From assembly GCF_947503385.1 (NCBI RefSeq), contig NZ_CANNDO010000008.1:62001-126000 (forward strand): DNA of 64,000 nt, given 5' to 3'. The stretch comes from an uncultured Tateyamaria sp. Its GTDB lineage: Bacteria > Pseudomonadota > Alphaproteobacteria > Rhodobacterales > Rhodobacteraceae. Of the stretch, positions 50,162 through 59,447 are shown piece by piece. Made by a program: the position numbers and the translations under genes. The notes below the pieces were generated by a model. That model saw nothing but the letters and a program-made list of their open reading frames with translations. It was not told the origin of the DNA and searched no databases. How positions within the stretch are numbered: position 1 is the first letter of the stretch; the number at the start of each line of letters is the position of its first letter.

Positions 50162-52102
50162 ATGAATTCCGTTCGTCTCCGTCTGCTGATCCTCGCGCTT
50201 GCGCCGATGGTCGTGCTGATGCCGCTGCTTTTGTTTCTGGGCATGACGCGGTGGACGGCGGATTACGACGAGGTGCTGATTGCCAATGTAGAGAGCGATT
50301 TGCGCATCGCGGAGCAGTATCTGTCGCGGCTGATGGTCGAGACCGGCGACGAATTGCAGGCGGTTGCGGGATCGGTCGAATTTGCGCAAACGCCGCCCGA
50401 AGGTTTCGACGCCTTTTTTGAGGACAAGCGCGCGGCGCTTGAGCTGGATTTCCTTTACTACCTGCCGCGCCGTGATGTCACGGACACGTGGCCGGTTATT
50501 GTCAGCGCAGGCCAAGGGCAGGGGCGGACAGAGATCGACATATTCTCGGGCGCGGCGCTGGTGGCCATCTCACCCGACCTCGCGACCCGCGCGCGCCTGC
50601 CCCTGATCGAGACGGAGGCCGCGGTGCCCACCGACCGCACGGCGGAAGATCGGGGGATGGTGATCCATTCGGCCATTCCGGTGACCTTGCCGGGACGTGA
50701 CGGGGTGCTGGTGGGCGGCATCCTGCTGAACCGCAATCTGGGTTTCATCGATACGATCAACGCGCTGGTCTATCAGGACGGCGCGACAGGCGGGTCGCGG
50801 CAGGGCACCGCGACGCTATTTCTGGAAGATGTGCGCGTTTCGACCAATGTGCGCCTGTTCGAGGATGTGCGCGCGCTTGGCACCCGCGTATCGGCGGCGG
50901 TGCGCGGCAAGGTGCTGGGCGAGGGGCTGACATGGCTGGACCGCGCGTTTGTGGTGAACGACTGGTACATCTCGGGCTATCTGCCGCTGACCGACAGTTT
51001 CGGAACCTCTGTCGGAATGCTTTATGTCGGGTTTCTGGAAGAGCCGTTTACAACCGCCAAACGGAATGCCTTTCTTGCCATCCTTGGCGCGTTTGTCGTG
51101 GTGCTGCTGATTTCGGCGCCGGTGTTTCTGCGGTTGGCCAAAGGTATCTTTGCCCCGCTGGAACGCATGACCCACACCATGTTTCTGGTCCGGCGCGGCA
51201 ACCTGTCGGCGCGCAACGGGGACATGGGCGGCACGGGCGAGATTGGCGAAGTGGCGGGCCACCTTGATGACCTGCTGGATCAGGTGCAGGAGCGGGACGA
51301 AGAGTTGAACGTCCGGGTTGAGCAGCGCACCGATGAACTCAAGCGCGCCAACGAAAAGTTGGAAGAGACGTTCCGCCAGCTTGTGATGAGCGAAAAGCTC
51401 GCCTCGATCGGTGAGATTACGGCAGGGGTCGCGCATGAGATCAACAACCCCGTGGCGGTCATTCAGGGCAATATGGACGTGATCCGGGAATCTCTGGGGG
51501 ACGAGGGCGACAGTATCCAGACGGAACTGGCGCTGGTCGACCGGCAGATTGCACGCATTCAGACCATCGTTGGCAAGCTGTTGCAGTTTGCCCGTCCGGG
51601 GGAGTTTGCGGATCTGGAACAGACCGTGCCGCTGGGACCGGTGATCACCGATTGTCTGGTGTTGGTCAATCACGTGATTTCCCAGTCCGATATCAAGGTG
51701 GAAACGCGGCTGGACGCCCTGCACGCGGTGCGCGTCGATCCCGGTGAGATACAGCAGGTGATGATCAACCTGATTGTGAACGCGGTGCAGGCCATGGGCG
51801 CGCAGGGCACGTTGACCCTGACAACTGAAGACGAGGATCGCGACGGAGTGCCGGGGGTTTGCGTGACGGTTCAGGACACAGGGCCGGGGATCAGCCCGGC
51901 GCGGGTCGATGATGTCTTTGCCCCGTTCTACACCACCAAGCAGGCCGAGGGCACGGGGCTGGGCCTGTCGATTTCCCAGACGCTGATCCAGCGGGCCGGT
52001 GGTCTGATCCGGGCGCGCAACCGCGACACGGGCGGGGCCAGTTTCGAGATATGGTTGCCCGCTGCGGAACTGGACGAAACGCGGCTGCCGCACAGCGCCT
52101 GA
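50162..52102 (+). CDS. Membrane sensor histidine kinase with HAMP domain
   Basis: Protein of 646 residues: a first membrane helix (about 7-28), a cache-like periplasmic sensor domain (about 30-295), a second helix (AFLAILGAFVVVLLISAPVF), HAMP (to about 390), a coiled coil, HisKA with AGVAHEINNPVAVIQGN (phospho-His) and HATPase with NLIVNAVQAMGAQG and GTGLGLSIS boxes. It lies 9 bp after the replication gene. No receiver gene is adjacent; the NtrC-like regulator at 27789, which has no kinase, is a possible partner by elimination. Confidence 0.9.
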   Translation: MNSVRLRLLILALAPMVVLMPLLLFLGMTRWTADYDEVLIANVESDLRIAEQYLSRLMVETGDELQAVAGSVEFAQTPPEGFDAFFEDKRAALELDFLYYLPRRDVTDTWPVIVSAGQGQGRTEIDIFSGAALVAISPDLATRARLPLIETEAAVPTDRTAEDRGMVIHSAIPVTLPGRDGVLVGGILLNRNLGFIDTINALVYQDGATGGSRQGTATLFLEDVRVSTNVRLFEDVRALGTRVSAAVRGKVLGEGLTWLDRAFVVNDWYISGYLPLTDSFGTSVGMLYVGFLEEPFTTAKRNAFLAILGAFVVVLLISAPVFLRLAKGIFAPLERMTHTMFLVRRGNLSARNGDMGGTGEIGEVAGHLDDLLDQVQERDEELNVRVEQRTDELKRANEKLEETFRQLVMSEKLASIGEITAGVAHEINNPVAVIQGNMDVIRESLGDEGDSIQTELALVDRQIARIQTIVGKLLQFARPGEFADLEQTVPLGPVITDCLVLVNHVISQSDIKVETRLDALHAVRVDPGEIQQVMINLIVNAVQAMGAQGTLTLTTEDEDRDGVPGVCVTVQDTGPGISPARVDDVFAPFYTTKQAEGTGLGLSISQTLIQRAGGLIRARNRDTGGASFEIWLPAAELDETRLPHSA

Positions 52103-52474
52103 GGGGCGACTCAACACGGTGGCGCGCTGCGTGATTCTGGGTAGACAGTCGATACGTCACCGTCGGTTGACAATTTGTCACATCTTGGGCGCGCGACATG
52201 TCATTCGCTAACAGTATGCAAACGGATACCGTTCCCGTTTTGGTGGAAAATGCTACGGTGCAGAAAACCTTGGGAAAATTGCGCTGCAAATAAACAGATT
52301 TACAAGATGCGTGCCGGGGCAGAACAAAAATTTACAAAAAAACTGTGCAAAGCCAGCATCCAACGCACGTTTTTACACAAACGTGTATGGTCCCCTCAAA
52401 CAGGCGAGTGATGCACGCCCCGGGCCGGAAAGCCGATGCAAAGCGGACAAAGGCCCAAACCGGAGGAGACACAG
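52103..52474. promoter_or_regulatory. Upstream region of acetyl-CoA synthetase
   Basis: A 372-base gap without a supported gene. It is AT-richer than its surroundings and contains an inverted repeat CACGTTT-TTACAC-AAACGTG (52366-52385) about 90 bp before the acs start, plus TTGC/GCAAA stretches around 52278-52289 and 52344-52351. The inverted repeat could be an operator; the regulator is unknown. Confidence 0.5.
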
Positions 52475-54448
52475 ATGAATATGCAAGGTGCGCCCAACGC
52501 GGCGAAATTCCCCCCATCCAAAGAGACAAAGGCCCGCGCCCATCTGGACGCTGCAGGCTATGCTGACATGTACGCGGCATCCGTTCGCGACCCCGAGGCG
52601 TTCTGGGGTGAACACGGCAAGCGGCTGGACTGGATCACGCCCTACACAACGGTCAAGAACACGTCGTTTGCGCCGGGCAATATCGACATCCGCTGGTTCG
52701 AGGATGGCACGCTGAACGTGGCGGCCAACTGCATCGACCGGCATTTGGACACGCGCGGCGATCAGACGGCGATCATCTGGGAACCCGATGACGTGTCCAA
52801 GGACGCGCCGAAACATATTACCTATCGCGACCTGCACAGCTCTGTTTGCAAAATGGCAAATATCCTCGAAACGCTGGGCGTTCGCAAAGGCGACCGGGTT
52901 GTCATCTACCTCCCCATGATCCCGGAAGCCGCTTATGCGATGCTGGCCTGTGCCCGCATCGGTGCCATCCATTCGATTGTGTTTGCCGGTTTCTCCCCGG
53001 ACGCGCTTGGGGCGCGGATCAACGGTTGTGACGCAAAGGTTGTCATCACCGCCGATTACGCGCCCCGGGGCGGACGTGAGACCCCGCTGAAATCCAACAC
53101 GGATGCCGCGCTGCTGCATTGCAAGGACAGTGTGAAATGTCTGGTGGTCAAGCGGACGGGCGGTCAGACGACGTGGACGGACCGCGACTATGATTACAAC
53201 GAGATGGCGCTGGAGGCGTCGGACTATGCCGCCCCTGCCGAGATGAACGCCGAAGACCCGCTGTTCATCCTCTACACCTCCGGTTCGACCGGTCAGCCCA
53301 AGGGTGTGGTGCATACTTCGGGTGGGTATCTGGCCTATGCGGCGATGACCCACCAGTACACGTTCGACTATCACGACGGCGATGTGTTCTGGTGTACGGC
53401 GGATGTCGGCTGGGTCACGGGCCACAGCTATATCGTCTATGGTCCGCTCGCCAATGGTGCGACGACGATCATGTTCGAGGGTGTGCCGACCTTTCCCGAT
53501 GCAGGCCGGTTCTGGGACGTGTGCGAGCGCCATAAGGTGACGCAGTTTTACACCGCGCCCACGGCGATCCGCGCCCTGATGGGGGCGGGAAATGAATGGG
53601 TCGAAAAGTACGACCTGTCGTCGCTGCGCTTGCTTGGGTCGGTTGGTGAGCCGATCAATCCCGAGGCGTGGACATGGTATCACGAGGTGGTGGGCAAAGG
53701 CGCGTGTCCCATCGTTGACACGTTCTGGCAGACCGAGACGGGGGGCCACATGCTGACCCCGCTGCCGGGCGCCACGGATCTGAAACCCGGATCGGCGCAG
53801 CAGCCGTTCTTTGGCGTCCAGCCGGTGGTTCTCGACCCGCAAAGCGGGGTAGAGATCAAGGGCAACGATGTCGAGGGCGTGCTGTGCATCGCGGACAGTT
53901 GGCCCGGTCAGATGCGCACGGTCTGGGGCGACCACGAGCGGTTCGAAAAGACCTATTTTGGCGATTACAAAGGCTACTATTTCTCGGGCGACGGCTGTCG
54001 CCGGGATGCCGATGGGGATTACTGGATCACGGGCCGCGTCGATGACGTGATCAACGTGTCCGGGCACCGCATGGGCACCGCCGAAGTGGAAAGCGCGCTG
54101 GTCGCGCACGCCAAGGTCGCCGAAGCGGCGGTCGTGGGGTATCCGCATGAGGTGAAAGGGCAGGGGATCTACGCTTATGTGACCCTGATGAATGGCGAAG
54201 AGCCCAGCGATGAGCTGCGCAAAGAGCTTGAGACCTGGGTGCGGACCGAGATCGGCCCGATTGCCAAACCTGACCTGATCCAGTGGGCCCCGGGCCTGCC
54301 CAAGACCCGGTCCGGCAAGATCATGCGGCGCATCCTGCGCAAGATCGCCGAGGATGACTTTGGCGCGCTTGGCGACACCTCGACGCTGGCCGATCCGTCG
54401 GTGGTCGATGACCTGATCGAGAACCGCATGAACCGGAGTGCTGACTGA
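52475..54448 (+). CDS. acs: Acetyl-CoA synthetase (AMP-forming)
   Basis: Enzyme of 657 residues that converts acetate, ATP and CoA to acetyl-CoA, AMP and PPi. The adenylation motif is [19 protein letters not shown], and the C-terminal lysine motif is [11 protein letters not shown]. The [19 protein letters not shown] and [10 protein letters not shown] segments are typical of Acs. The start at 52475 has GGAGGAGA upstream and gives the usual length. It overlaps adenylate kinase (TGATG), a logical pairing because the enzyme releases AMP. Confidence 0.97.
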   Translation: MNMQGAPNAAKFPPSKETKARAHLDAAGYADMYAASVRDPEAFWGEHGKRLDWITPYTTVKNTSFAPGNIDIRWFEDGTLNVAANCIDRHLDTRGDQTAIIWEPDDVSKDAPKHITYRDLHSSVCKMANILETLGVRKGDRVVIYLPMIPEAAYAMLACARIGAIHSIVFAGFSPDALGARINGCDAKVVITADYAPRGGRETPLKSNTDAALLHCKDSVKCLVVKRTGGQTTWTDRDYDYNEMALEASDYAAPAEMNAEDPLFILYTSGSTGQPKGVVHTSGGYLAYAAMTHQYTFDYHDGDVFWCTADVGWVTGHSYIVYGPLANGATTIMFEGVPTFPDAGRFWDVCERHKVTQFYTAPTAIRALMGAGNEWVEKYDLSSLRLLGSVGEPINPEAWTWYHEVVGKGACPIVDTFWQTETGGHMLTPLPGATDLKPGSAQQPFFGVQPVVLDPQSGVEIKGNDVEGVLCIADSWPGQMRTVWGDHERFEKTYFGDYKGYYFSGDGCRRDADGDYWITGRVDDVINVSGHRMGTAEVESALVAHAKVAEAAVVGYPHEVKGQGIYAYVTLMNGEEPSDELRKELETWVRTEIGPIAKPDLIQWAPGLPKTRSGKIMRRILRKIAEDDFGALGDTSTLADPSVVDDLIENRMNRSAD

Positions 54449-55134
54449 TGGATGGTGCGCAAGTGACGGCGACGGCGCCTGTGTTTATCCTGCTTGGCCC
54501 CCCCGGCGCCGGCAAGGGCACGCAGGCCCGCATGTTGCAGGACGCCCACGGGCTGGTGCAACTGTCGACCGGTGATCTGCTGCGCGCGGCGGTGGCTGCG
54601 GGCACGGAAGCGGGCAAGGCCGCCAAGGCGGTGATGGAGTCGGGCGGGCTGGTGAGCGACGAGATCGTGATTGCCATCCTCAAGGACCGGCTGGCCGATG
54701 CGGATTGCGCCGCTGGCGTGATCCTTGACGGCTTTCCCCGGACCACGGGGCAGGCGGCGGCGCTGGACGCCTTGCTGGCGGATAGCGGTCAGCACATCAA
54801 CGCGGCGATCAGCCTAGAGGTGGACGACACGGCGATGGTCGCGCGCATCTCGGGCCGGTTCACCTGCGGTGGTTGCGGTGAGGGCTATCACGACGTGCAC
54901 AAGCCCACGGCGGTGCAAGGCACCTGTGACAAATGTGGCAGCACCAACATGAAGCGCCGCGCGGATGACAATGCCGAAACCGTGGCGCAGCGGCTGAAGG
55001 AATACCATGCGCAGACCGCCCCTCTGATTGCCTATTACGGGGACAAGGGTGTGCTGCAATCCCTCGACGCGATGGGAGAGATCGACGCAATCGCGGCGAC
55101 CCTGTCGGGGATGGTGAAGGACGCCACGGGCTAA
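54448..55134 (+). CDS. adk: Adenylate kinase with zinc-lid motif
   Basis: Enzyme of 228 residues (AMP + ATP to 2 ADP) with P-loop GPPGAGKGTQA, the DGFPRT motif and a Cys4 lid (CGGCGEGYHDV with CDKCGS). Its ATG overlaps the acs stop codon, so the two are translated together. It probably recycles the AMP made by Acs. The chromosomal housekeeping adk is expected elsewhere, so this looks like a dedicated extra copy. Confidence 0.93.
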   Translation: MDGAQVTATAPVFILLGPPGAGKGTQARMLQDAHGLVQLSTGDLLRAAVAAGTEAGKAAKAVMESGGLVSDEIVIAILKDRLADADCAAGVILDGFPRTTGQAAALDALLADSGQHINAAISLEVDDTAMVARISGRFTCGGCGEGYHDVHKPTAVQGTCDKCGSTNMKRRADDNAETVAQRLKEYHAQTAPLIAYYGDKGVLQSLDAMGEIDAIAATLSGMVKDATG

Positions 55135-55326
55135 CCCCGGCGGTCCAGACGACAAAACGGAACGCGGCTGTGTGTGTGGCCGCGCCTGTGCCCGCACCCC
55201 GCGTGGCACGGGAGGGTCCCGGCATGTCCGGGGCTGCGTATCTCGGTGCGCGATATCGCTTGATTTGGGTCAACGCCCGGCGGGTCGGATCGCAGCACTA
55301 TAAGAGAAACCAAAGGAGGAGCCGCA

Positions 55327-55611
55327 ATGGCGGATGAATCTACGAATGCTGCCCGTGTGGCAGAACAGGACAAGGGCTATTGGGCCGCGAATGTCCGCAT
55401 GATCTTAATTTCGCTGGTGATCTGGGCCGTTGTGTCCTTTGGCTTTGGCATCATCCTGCGACCTTTGCTGAGCGGTATTCCCGTGGGCGGCACCGACCTT
55501 GGATTTTGGTTCGCCCAACAGGGGTCGATCCTCGTCTTTCTGGCGCTGATCTTCTTCTACGCCTGGCGGATGAACAAGCTCGATAAGCAATACGGCGTGG
55601 AAGAGGAATAG
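55327..55611 (+). CDS. DUF4212 small subunit of sodium/solute symporter
   Basis: Protein of 94 residues with two membrane helices (MILISLVIWAVVSFGFGIIL; GSILVFLALIFFYAWRM) and a short acidic tail. DUF4212 proteins are small partners of SSS-family symporters. AAAGGAGG precedes the start. The symporter gene follows after 4 bp. Confidence 0.92.
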   Translation: MADESTNAARVAEQDKGYWAANVRMILISLVIWAVVSFGFGIILRPLLSGIPVGGTDLGFWFAQQGSILVFLALIFFYAWRMNKLDKQYGVEEE

Positions 55612-55615
55612 GACG

Positions 55616-57400
55616 ATGGACCAGTTTACCCTTAACCTGCTGTTTGTGGGCGCGTCCTTTGCGCTGTACATCGGCATCGCCGTTTGGGCCCGTGCGGGTT
55701 CGACCAGCGAGTTTTACGCCGCCGGGCGCGGCGTGCACCCGGTCACCAACGGCATGGCCACGGCGGCTGACTGGATGTCGGCGGCCTCCTTCATCTCCAT
55801 GGCGGGGCTGATTGCGTTTACGGGCTATGACAACTCGTCCTTCCTGATGGGCTGGACGGGCGGCTATGTGCTCCTCGCGCTGCTCCTCGCCCCTTACCTG
55901 CGCAAGTTCGGCAAGTTCACGGTGTCCGAATTCATCGGCGACCGGTTCTATAGTTCGACCGCGCGTCTGGTGGCCGTGATCTGCCTGCTGGTGGCGTCGA
56001 TCACCTATGTGATCGGTCAGATGCAGGGCGTGGGCATTGCCTTTGGCCGCTTCCTTGAGATCGACACCACATGGGGTCTGCTGATCGGGTCCTGCGTCGT
56101 GTTTGCCTATGCCGTGTTTGGCGGCATGAAAGGCGTGACGTACACACAGGTGGCGCAATATTGCGTGCTGATCACCGCCTATACCATTCCGGCGGTCTTT
56201 ATCTCGCTACAGCTGACGGGCAATCCGATCCCGGCGCTGGGTCTGTTCGGCACGGTGGAAAGCGGTGAGCCGCTGCTGGCCAAGCTGGACGCCATTGTGA
56301 CCGATCTGGGCTTTGCCGAATACACGGCGGCGCATGGATCGACCATCAATATGGTGCTCTTTACCCTGTCGCTGATGATCGGCACCGCGGGTCTGCCCCA
56401 TGTCATCATGCGCTTTTTCACCGTGCCGCGCGTGTCTGATGCGCGCTGGTCTGCGGGCTGGACACTGGTGTTTATCGCGCTGCTTTACCTGACCGCCCCT
56501 GCGGTGGGTGCCATGGCGCGCCTCAACATTTCCGAGCTGATGTGGCCCAACGGGACGAGCGGCGAGGCGGTGAGCGTCGAGGCGATCGACAGCGATCCTG
56601 ACTATGCGTGGATGGCGACATGGCAGAAGACCGGTCTTCTGGATTGGGAAGACAAGAACGGCGACGGCAAAATCCAGTACTACAACGACGCCAATGCCGA
56701 TCTGCAAGCCAAGGCGGCGGAAAACGGTTGGGAAGGCAATGAGCTGACCAACTTTAACCGCGACATCCTTGTGCTGGCCAACCCCGAGATTGCGTCCCTT
56801 CCGGGCTGGGTGATCGGCCTTGTGGCGGCGGGTGGCCTTGCGGCGGCCCTGTCCACGGCGGCGGGTCTGTTGCTCGCGATCTCGTCGGCGGTGAGCCACG
56901 ACCTGCTCAAAGGTCAGTTGACGCCCAACATGTCCGAGAAATCCGAGCTGCTGGCAGCGCGTATTTCGATGGCGGCGGCAATTGTGGTGGCTGTGATCCT
57001 CGGCCTGAACCCGCCGGGATTTGCGGCGCAGACAGTGGCGCTGGCCTTTGGTCTGGCGGCGGCGTCGATCTTCCCCGCGCTGATGATGGGCATCTTCTCG
57101 ACCCGGATCAACAATGTGGGTGCCGTGGCAGGGATGCTGGCCGGTCTGGTCGTGACCTTGCTGTACATCTTCCTGCACAAGGGCTGGTTCTTTGTTCCGG
57201 GGACAAACATGTTCACGGATGCTGACCCGCTGCTGGGGCCGATCAAGTCGACATCGTTTGGCGCGATCGGGGCCATGGTCAACTTTGCCACCGCGTATGT
57301 GGTGTCGGGCATGACCAAGGAGACCCCGCAGGAGATCAAGGACCTTGTGGAAAGCGTGCGCATCCCGCGTGGAGCGGGTGCGGCAGCGGCTGACCACTGA
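55616..57400 (+). CDS. Sodium:solute symporter family protein, acetate permease-like (ActP type)
   Basis: Membrane protein of 594 residues with about 13 helices of the SSS family. It shows the N-terminal GSTSEFYAAGRGVHPVTNGM motif and GGLAAALSTAAGLLLAISSA, as in ActP-like acetate and monocarboxylate transporters. A hydrophilic insertion with a calcium-loop-like sequence (DKNGDGKIQYYNDANAD) sits near residue 345. Downstream of acs it most likely imports acetate or a related acid; exact substrate not proven. Confidence 0.9.
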   Translation: MDQFTLNLLFVGASFALYIGIAVWARAGSTSEFYAAGRGVHPVTNGMATAADWMSAASFISMAGLIAFTGYDNSSFLMGWTGGYVLLALLLAPYLRKFGKFTVSEFIGDRFYSSTARLVAVICLLVASITYVIGQMQGVGIAFGRFLEIDTTWGLLIGSCVVFAYAVFGGMKGVTYTQVAQYCVLITAYTIPAVFISLQLTGNPIPALGLFGTVESGEPLLAKLDAIVTDLGFAEYTAAHGSTINMVLFTLSLMIGTAGLPHVIMRFFTVPRVSDARWSAGWTLVFIALLYLTAPAVGAMARLNISELMWPNGTSGEAVSVEAIDSDPDYAWMATWQKTGLLDWEDKNGDGKIQYYNDANADLQAKAAENGWEGNELTNFNRDILVLANPEIASLPGWVIGLVAAGGLAAALSTAAGLLLAISSAVSHDLLKGQLTPNMSEKSELLAARISMAAAIVVAVILGLNPPGFAAQTVALAFGLAAASIFPALMMGIFSTRINNVGAVAGMLAGLVVTLLYIFLHKGWFFVPGTNMFTDADPLLGPIKSTSFGAIGAMVNFATAYVVSGMTKETPQEIKDLVESVRIPRGAGAAAADH

Positions 57401-57452
57401 GGCCTCGGGGCGCGTCGCAGCCTCTCCCCCTGCGATGCGCCTGATGATCATC

Positions 57453-57495
57453 GGCCCGCCTGCGCGCATATGCGTGGGCGGGCCTGCCCCTTTTC
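57453..57495 (+). terminator. Rho-independent terminator after the symporter
   Basis: Arms GGCCCGCC (57453-57460) and GGCGGGCC (57477-57484) with a partly paired inner segment, followed a few bases later by TTTT. It lies 50 bp past the symporter stop and just before the DUF294 gene. Confidence 0.75.
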
Positions 57496-57511
57496 AAGGA
57501 CAAGGCCCGAC

Positions 57512-58924
57512 ATGTCTGCCCCAACCCCACAGGACCTGACCGCCTTGCCGGTTGCGCGGTTGATGACGCGTGACCCGGTGACCTGCGCGCCGGACACGTC
57601 GATCCGTGAGGCGGCGCAAATGATGGCGGCGCGGCGCATCTCGTCCATTTGCGTGGCGGATGCGGATGGCTTTCGCGGCATCGCCACGGTGCGCGACATG
57701 AATGCCAAGGTGGTGGCGGGCGATCTGGGCCGTGACCTGCCCGTGGCGCAGGTGATGACGGCGGACCCGTTGACATTGGGGCCGGATGCGCTTGGCCTTG
57801 ATGTGCTGCACATGATGATGGAGCGATGCATTGGCCACGTGCCGATTGTCGAGGGCGGGCGGTTGCTGGGCATTGTGACCCAGACGGATTTGACGCGGTT
57901 TCAGGCGCTGTCGTCGGCGGAACTGGTGCGCCGTGTGGCCGAAGCAGGCGACGTGGCGACCATGGCCGAGGCGACGGCGGGCATTCCGACGCTGCTGGCG
58001 CAGTTGGTGGGCACGGGCACGCGGCACGATAGTGTCACGCGTCTGATTACGGATGTTGCCGACACAGTCACCCGCCGATTGCTGAACATGGCAGAAGCGA
58101 CGCTGGGCGCGCCGCCAGTGCCGTATCTGTGGCTGGCCTGCGGCAGCCAAGGGCGGCGGGAACAAACGGGCGTGTCGGATCAGGACAATTGCCTGATCCT
58201 GTCGGACGCAGTGACCGAGGCCGACATGCCCTATTTTGCGCAGCTTGCACAGATTGTGAGCGATGGGCTCAACGCCTGTGGCTACGTCTATTGCCCCGGC
58301 GACATGATGGCGACAAACCCGCGCTGGTGTCAGCCGCTGGCGGTCTGGCGCAGCTATTTCGAGGGCTGGATTGCCAAGCCAAATCCCGAGGCGCAGATGC
58401 TGGCGTCGGTCATGTTTGATCTGCGGCCCATCGGCGGCGACGAAGATCTGTTCGCCGGTCTGCAAACCGACACATTGGCCCGTGCCGCGCGCAATTCGAT
58501 CTTTGTGGCGCACATGATTTCCAACGCGCTCAAGCACGCGCCGCCCTTGGGCATGTTCAACCGGCTGTCGCGGGGCACGCTCGACCTCAAGCACAGCGGG
58601 GTGGTGCCGGTGGTCGATCTGGGTCGCGTCTATGCGCTGCGTGGGCAGTTGGTTGAGGTCAACACCCGCGCGCGGTTCGAGGCGGCAATGGGGGCAGGGG
58701 CCTTGTCCGCGACAGGGGGGGCGGACCTGCTGGACGCCTATGACCTGATCGCCACCACGCGACTGGCGCATCAGGCGGCACAGGTGCGCGCGGGGCAAGG
58801 GCCGGACAACCACTTGCCGCCCGCGACCCTGTCGGGTCTGGAGCGTGCCCACCTGCGGGACGCTTTTGTCGTCGTCAAGACCATGCAATCGGCCATAGGG
58901 TCGGGCACGGGAACGTTGGGATGA
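57512..58924 (+). CDS. CBS-domain/DUF294 nucleotidyltransferase-like protein
   Basis: Protein of 470 residues: two CBS domains (about 15-135; MTRDPVTCAPDTSIREAAQM and VMTADPLTLGPDALGLD), then a putative nucleotidyltransferase (DUF294) domain with the GSQGRREQTGVSDQDNCLI motif (the GS and DxD metal site), then a DUF294 C-terminal region. Related proteins accompany ActP-like symporters and exonuclease genes in many proteobacteria and may act in carbon/nitrogen signalling. Start at 57512, although no strong ribosome-binding site is evident. Confidence 0.9.
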   Translation: MSAPTPQDLTALPVARLMTRDPVTCAPDTSIREAAQMMAARRISSICVADADGFRGIATVRDMNAKVVAGDLGRDLPVAQVMTADPLTLGPDALGLDVLHMMMERCIGHVPIVEGGRLLGIVTQTDLTRFQALSSAELVRRVAEAGDVATMAEATAGIPTLLAQLVGTGTRHDSVTRLITDVADTVTRRLLNMAEATLGAPPVPYLWLACGSQGRREQTGVSDQDNCLILSDAVTEADMPYFAQLAQIVSDGLNACGYVYCPGDMMATNPRWCQPLAVWRSYFEGWIAKPNPEAQMLASVMFDLRPIGGDEDLFAGLQTDTLARAARNSIFVAHMISNALKHAPPLGMFNRLSRGTLDLKHSGVVPVVDLGRVYALRGQLVEVNTRARFEAAMGAGALSATGGADLLDAYDLIATTRLAHQAAQVRAGQGPDNHLPPATLSGLERAHLRDAFVVVKTMQSAIGSGTGTLG

Positions 58925-58927
58925 GCT

Positions 58928-59446
58928 ATGTTTGTTGAATTGATCGCGACCCTATTTGCCGGGATTGGCTGCGCCGGTATTGTGATGCTGCTGAATATCG
59001 CGCTGGCCCGGCGCCTGCCCAAATGGCTGATGCCTGTGGCGGCGGGGGCCGGGATGATCGGCATGACCATTTCGAACGAATACACGTGGTTCGGGCGCAC
59101 AGCCGACCGGCTGCCCGAGGGGGTCGAGATTGCGCTGACCGTGGACGAACAAAGCTGGTTGCGCCCGTGGACGCAGGCGGTGCCTTACACCAAACGCTTT
59201 GTGGCGGTGGATGTGGCCGGACAGCGCCGGAATGCGGCGCAACCGGATCAACGGCTGGTCGATGTGTATTTCTTTGGCCGCTGGTCGCCGGTGAACCTGA
59301 CGCCCATGCTGCTGGATTGCGCAGGCGCGCGGTCTGCGGTGCTGATCGACGGTGCCGCCTTTGCGGATGACGGATCGGTGGCGGATGCGGATTGGCAGGC
59401 GATGCCCGCCGGTGATCCGATCCTGAAAACGGTGTGCGAGACCTGA
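58928..59446 (+). CDS. Conserved hypothetical membrane-anchored protein
   Basis: Protein of 172 residues with two N-terminal membrane segments (MFVELIATLFAGIGCAGIVM; LPKWLMPVAAGAGMIGMTIS) and a soluble C-terminal domain. It lies 3 bp after the DUF294 gene and 1 bp before the exonuclease gene, so it belongs to that operon. Family not recognised beyond general occurrence in such operons. Confidence 0.78.
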   Translation: MFVELIATLFAGIGCAGIVMLLNIALARRLPKWLMPVAAGAGMIGMTISNEYTWFGRTADRLPEGVEIALTVDEQSWLRPWTQAVPYTKRFVAVDVAGQRRNAAQPDQRLVDVYFFGRWSPVNLTPMLLDCAGARSAVLIDGAAFADDGSVADADWQAMPAGDPILKTVCET

Positions 59447-59447
59447 G

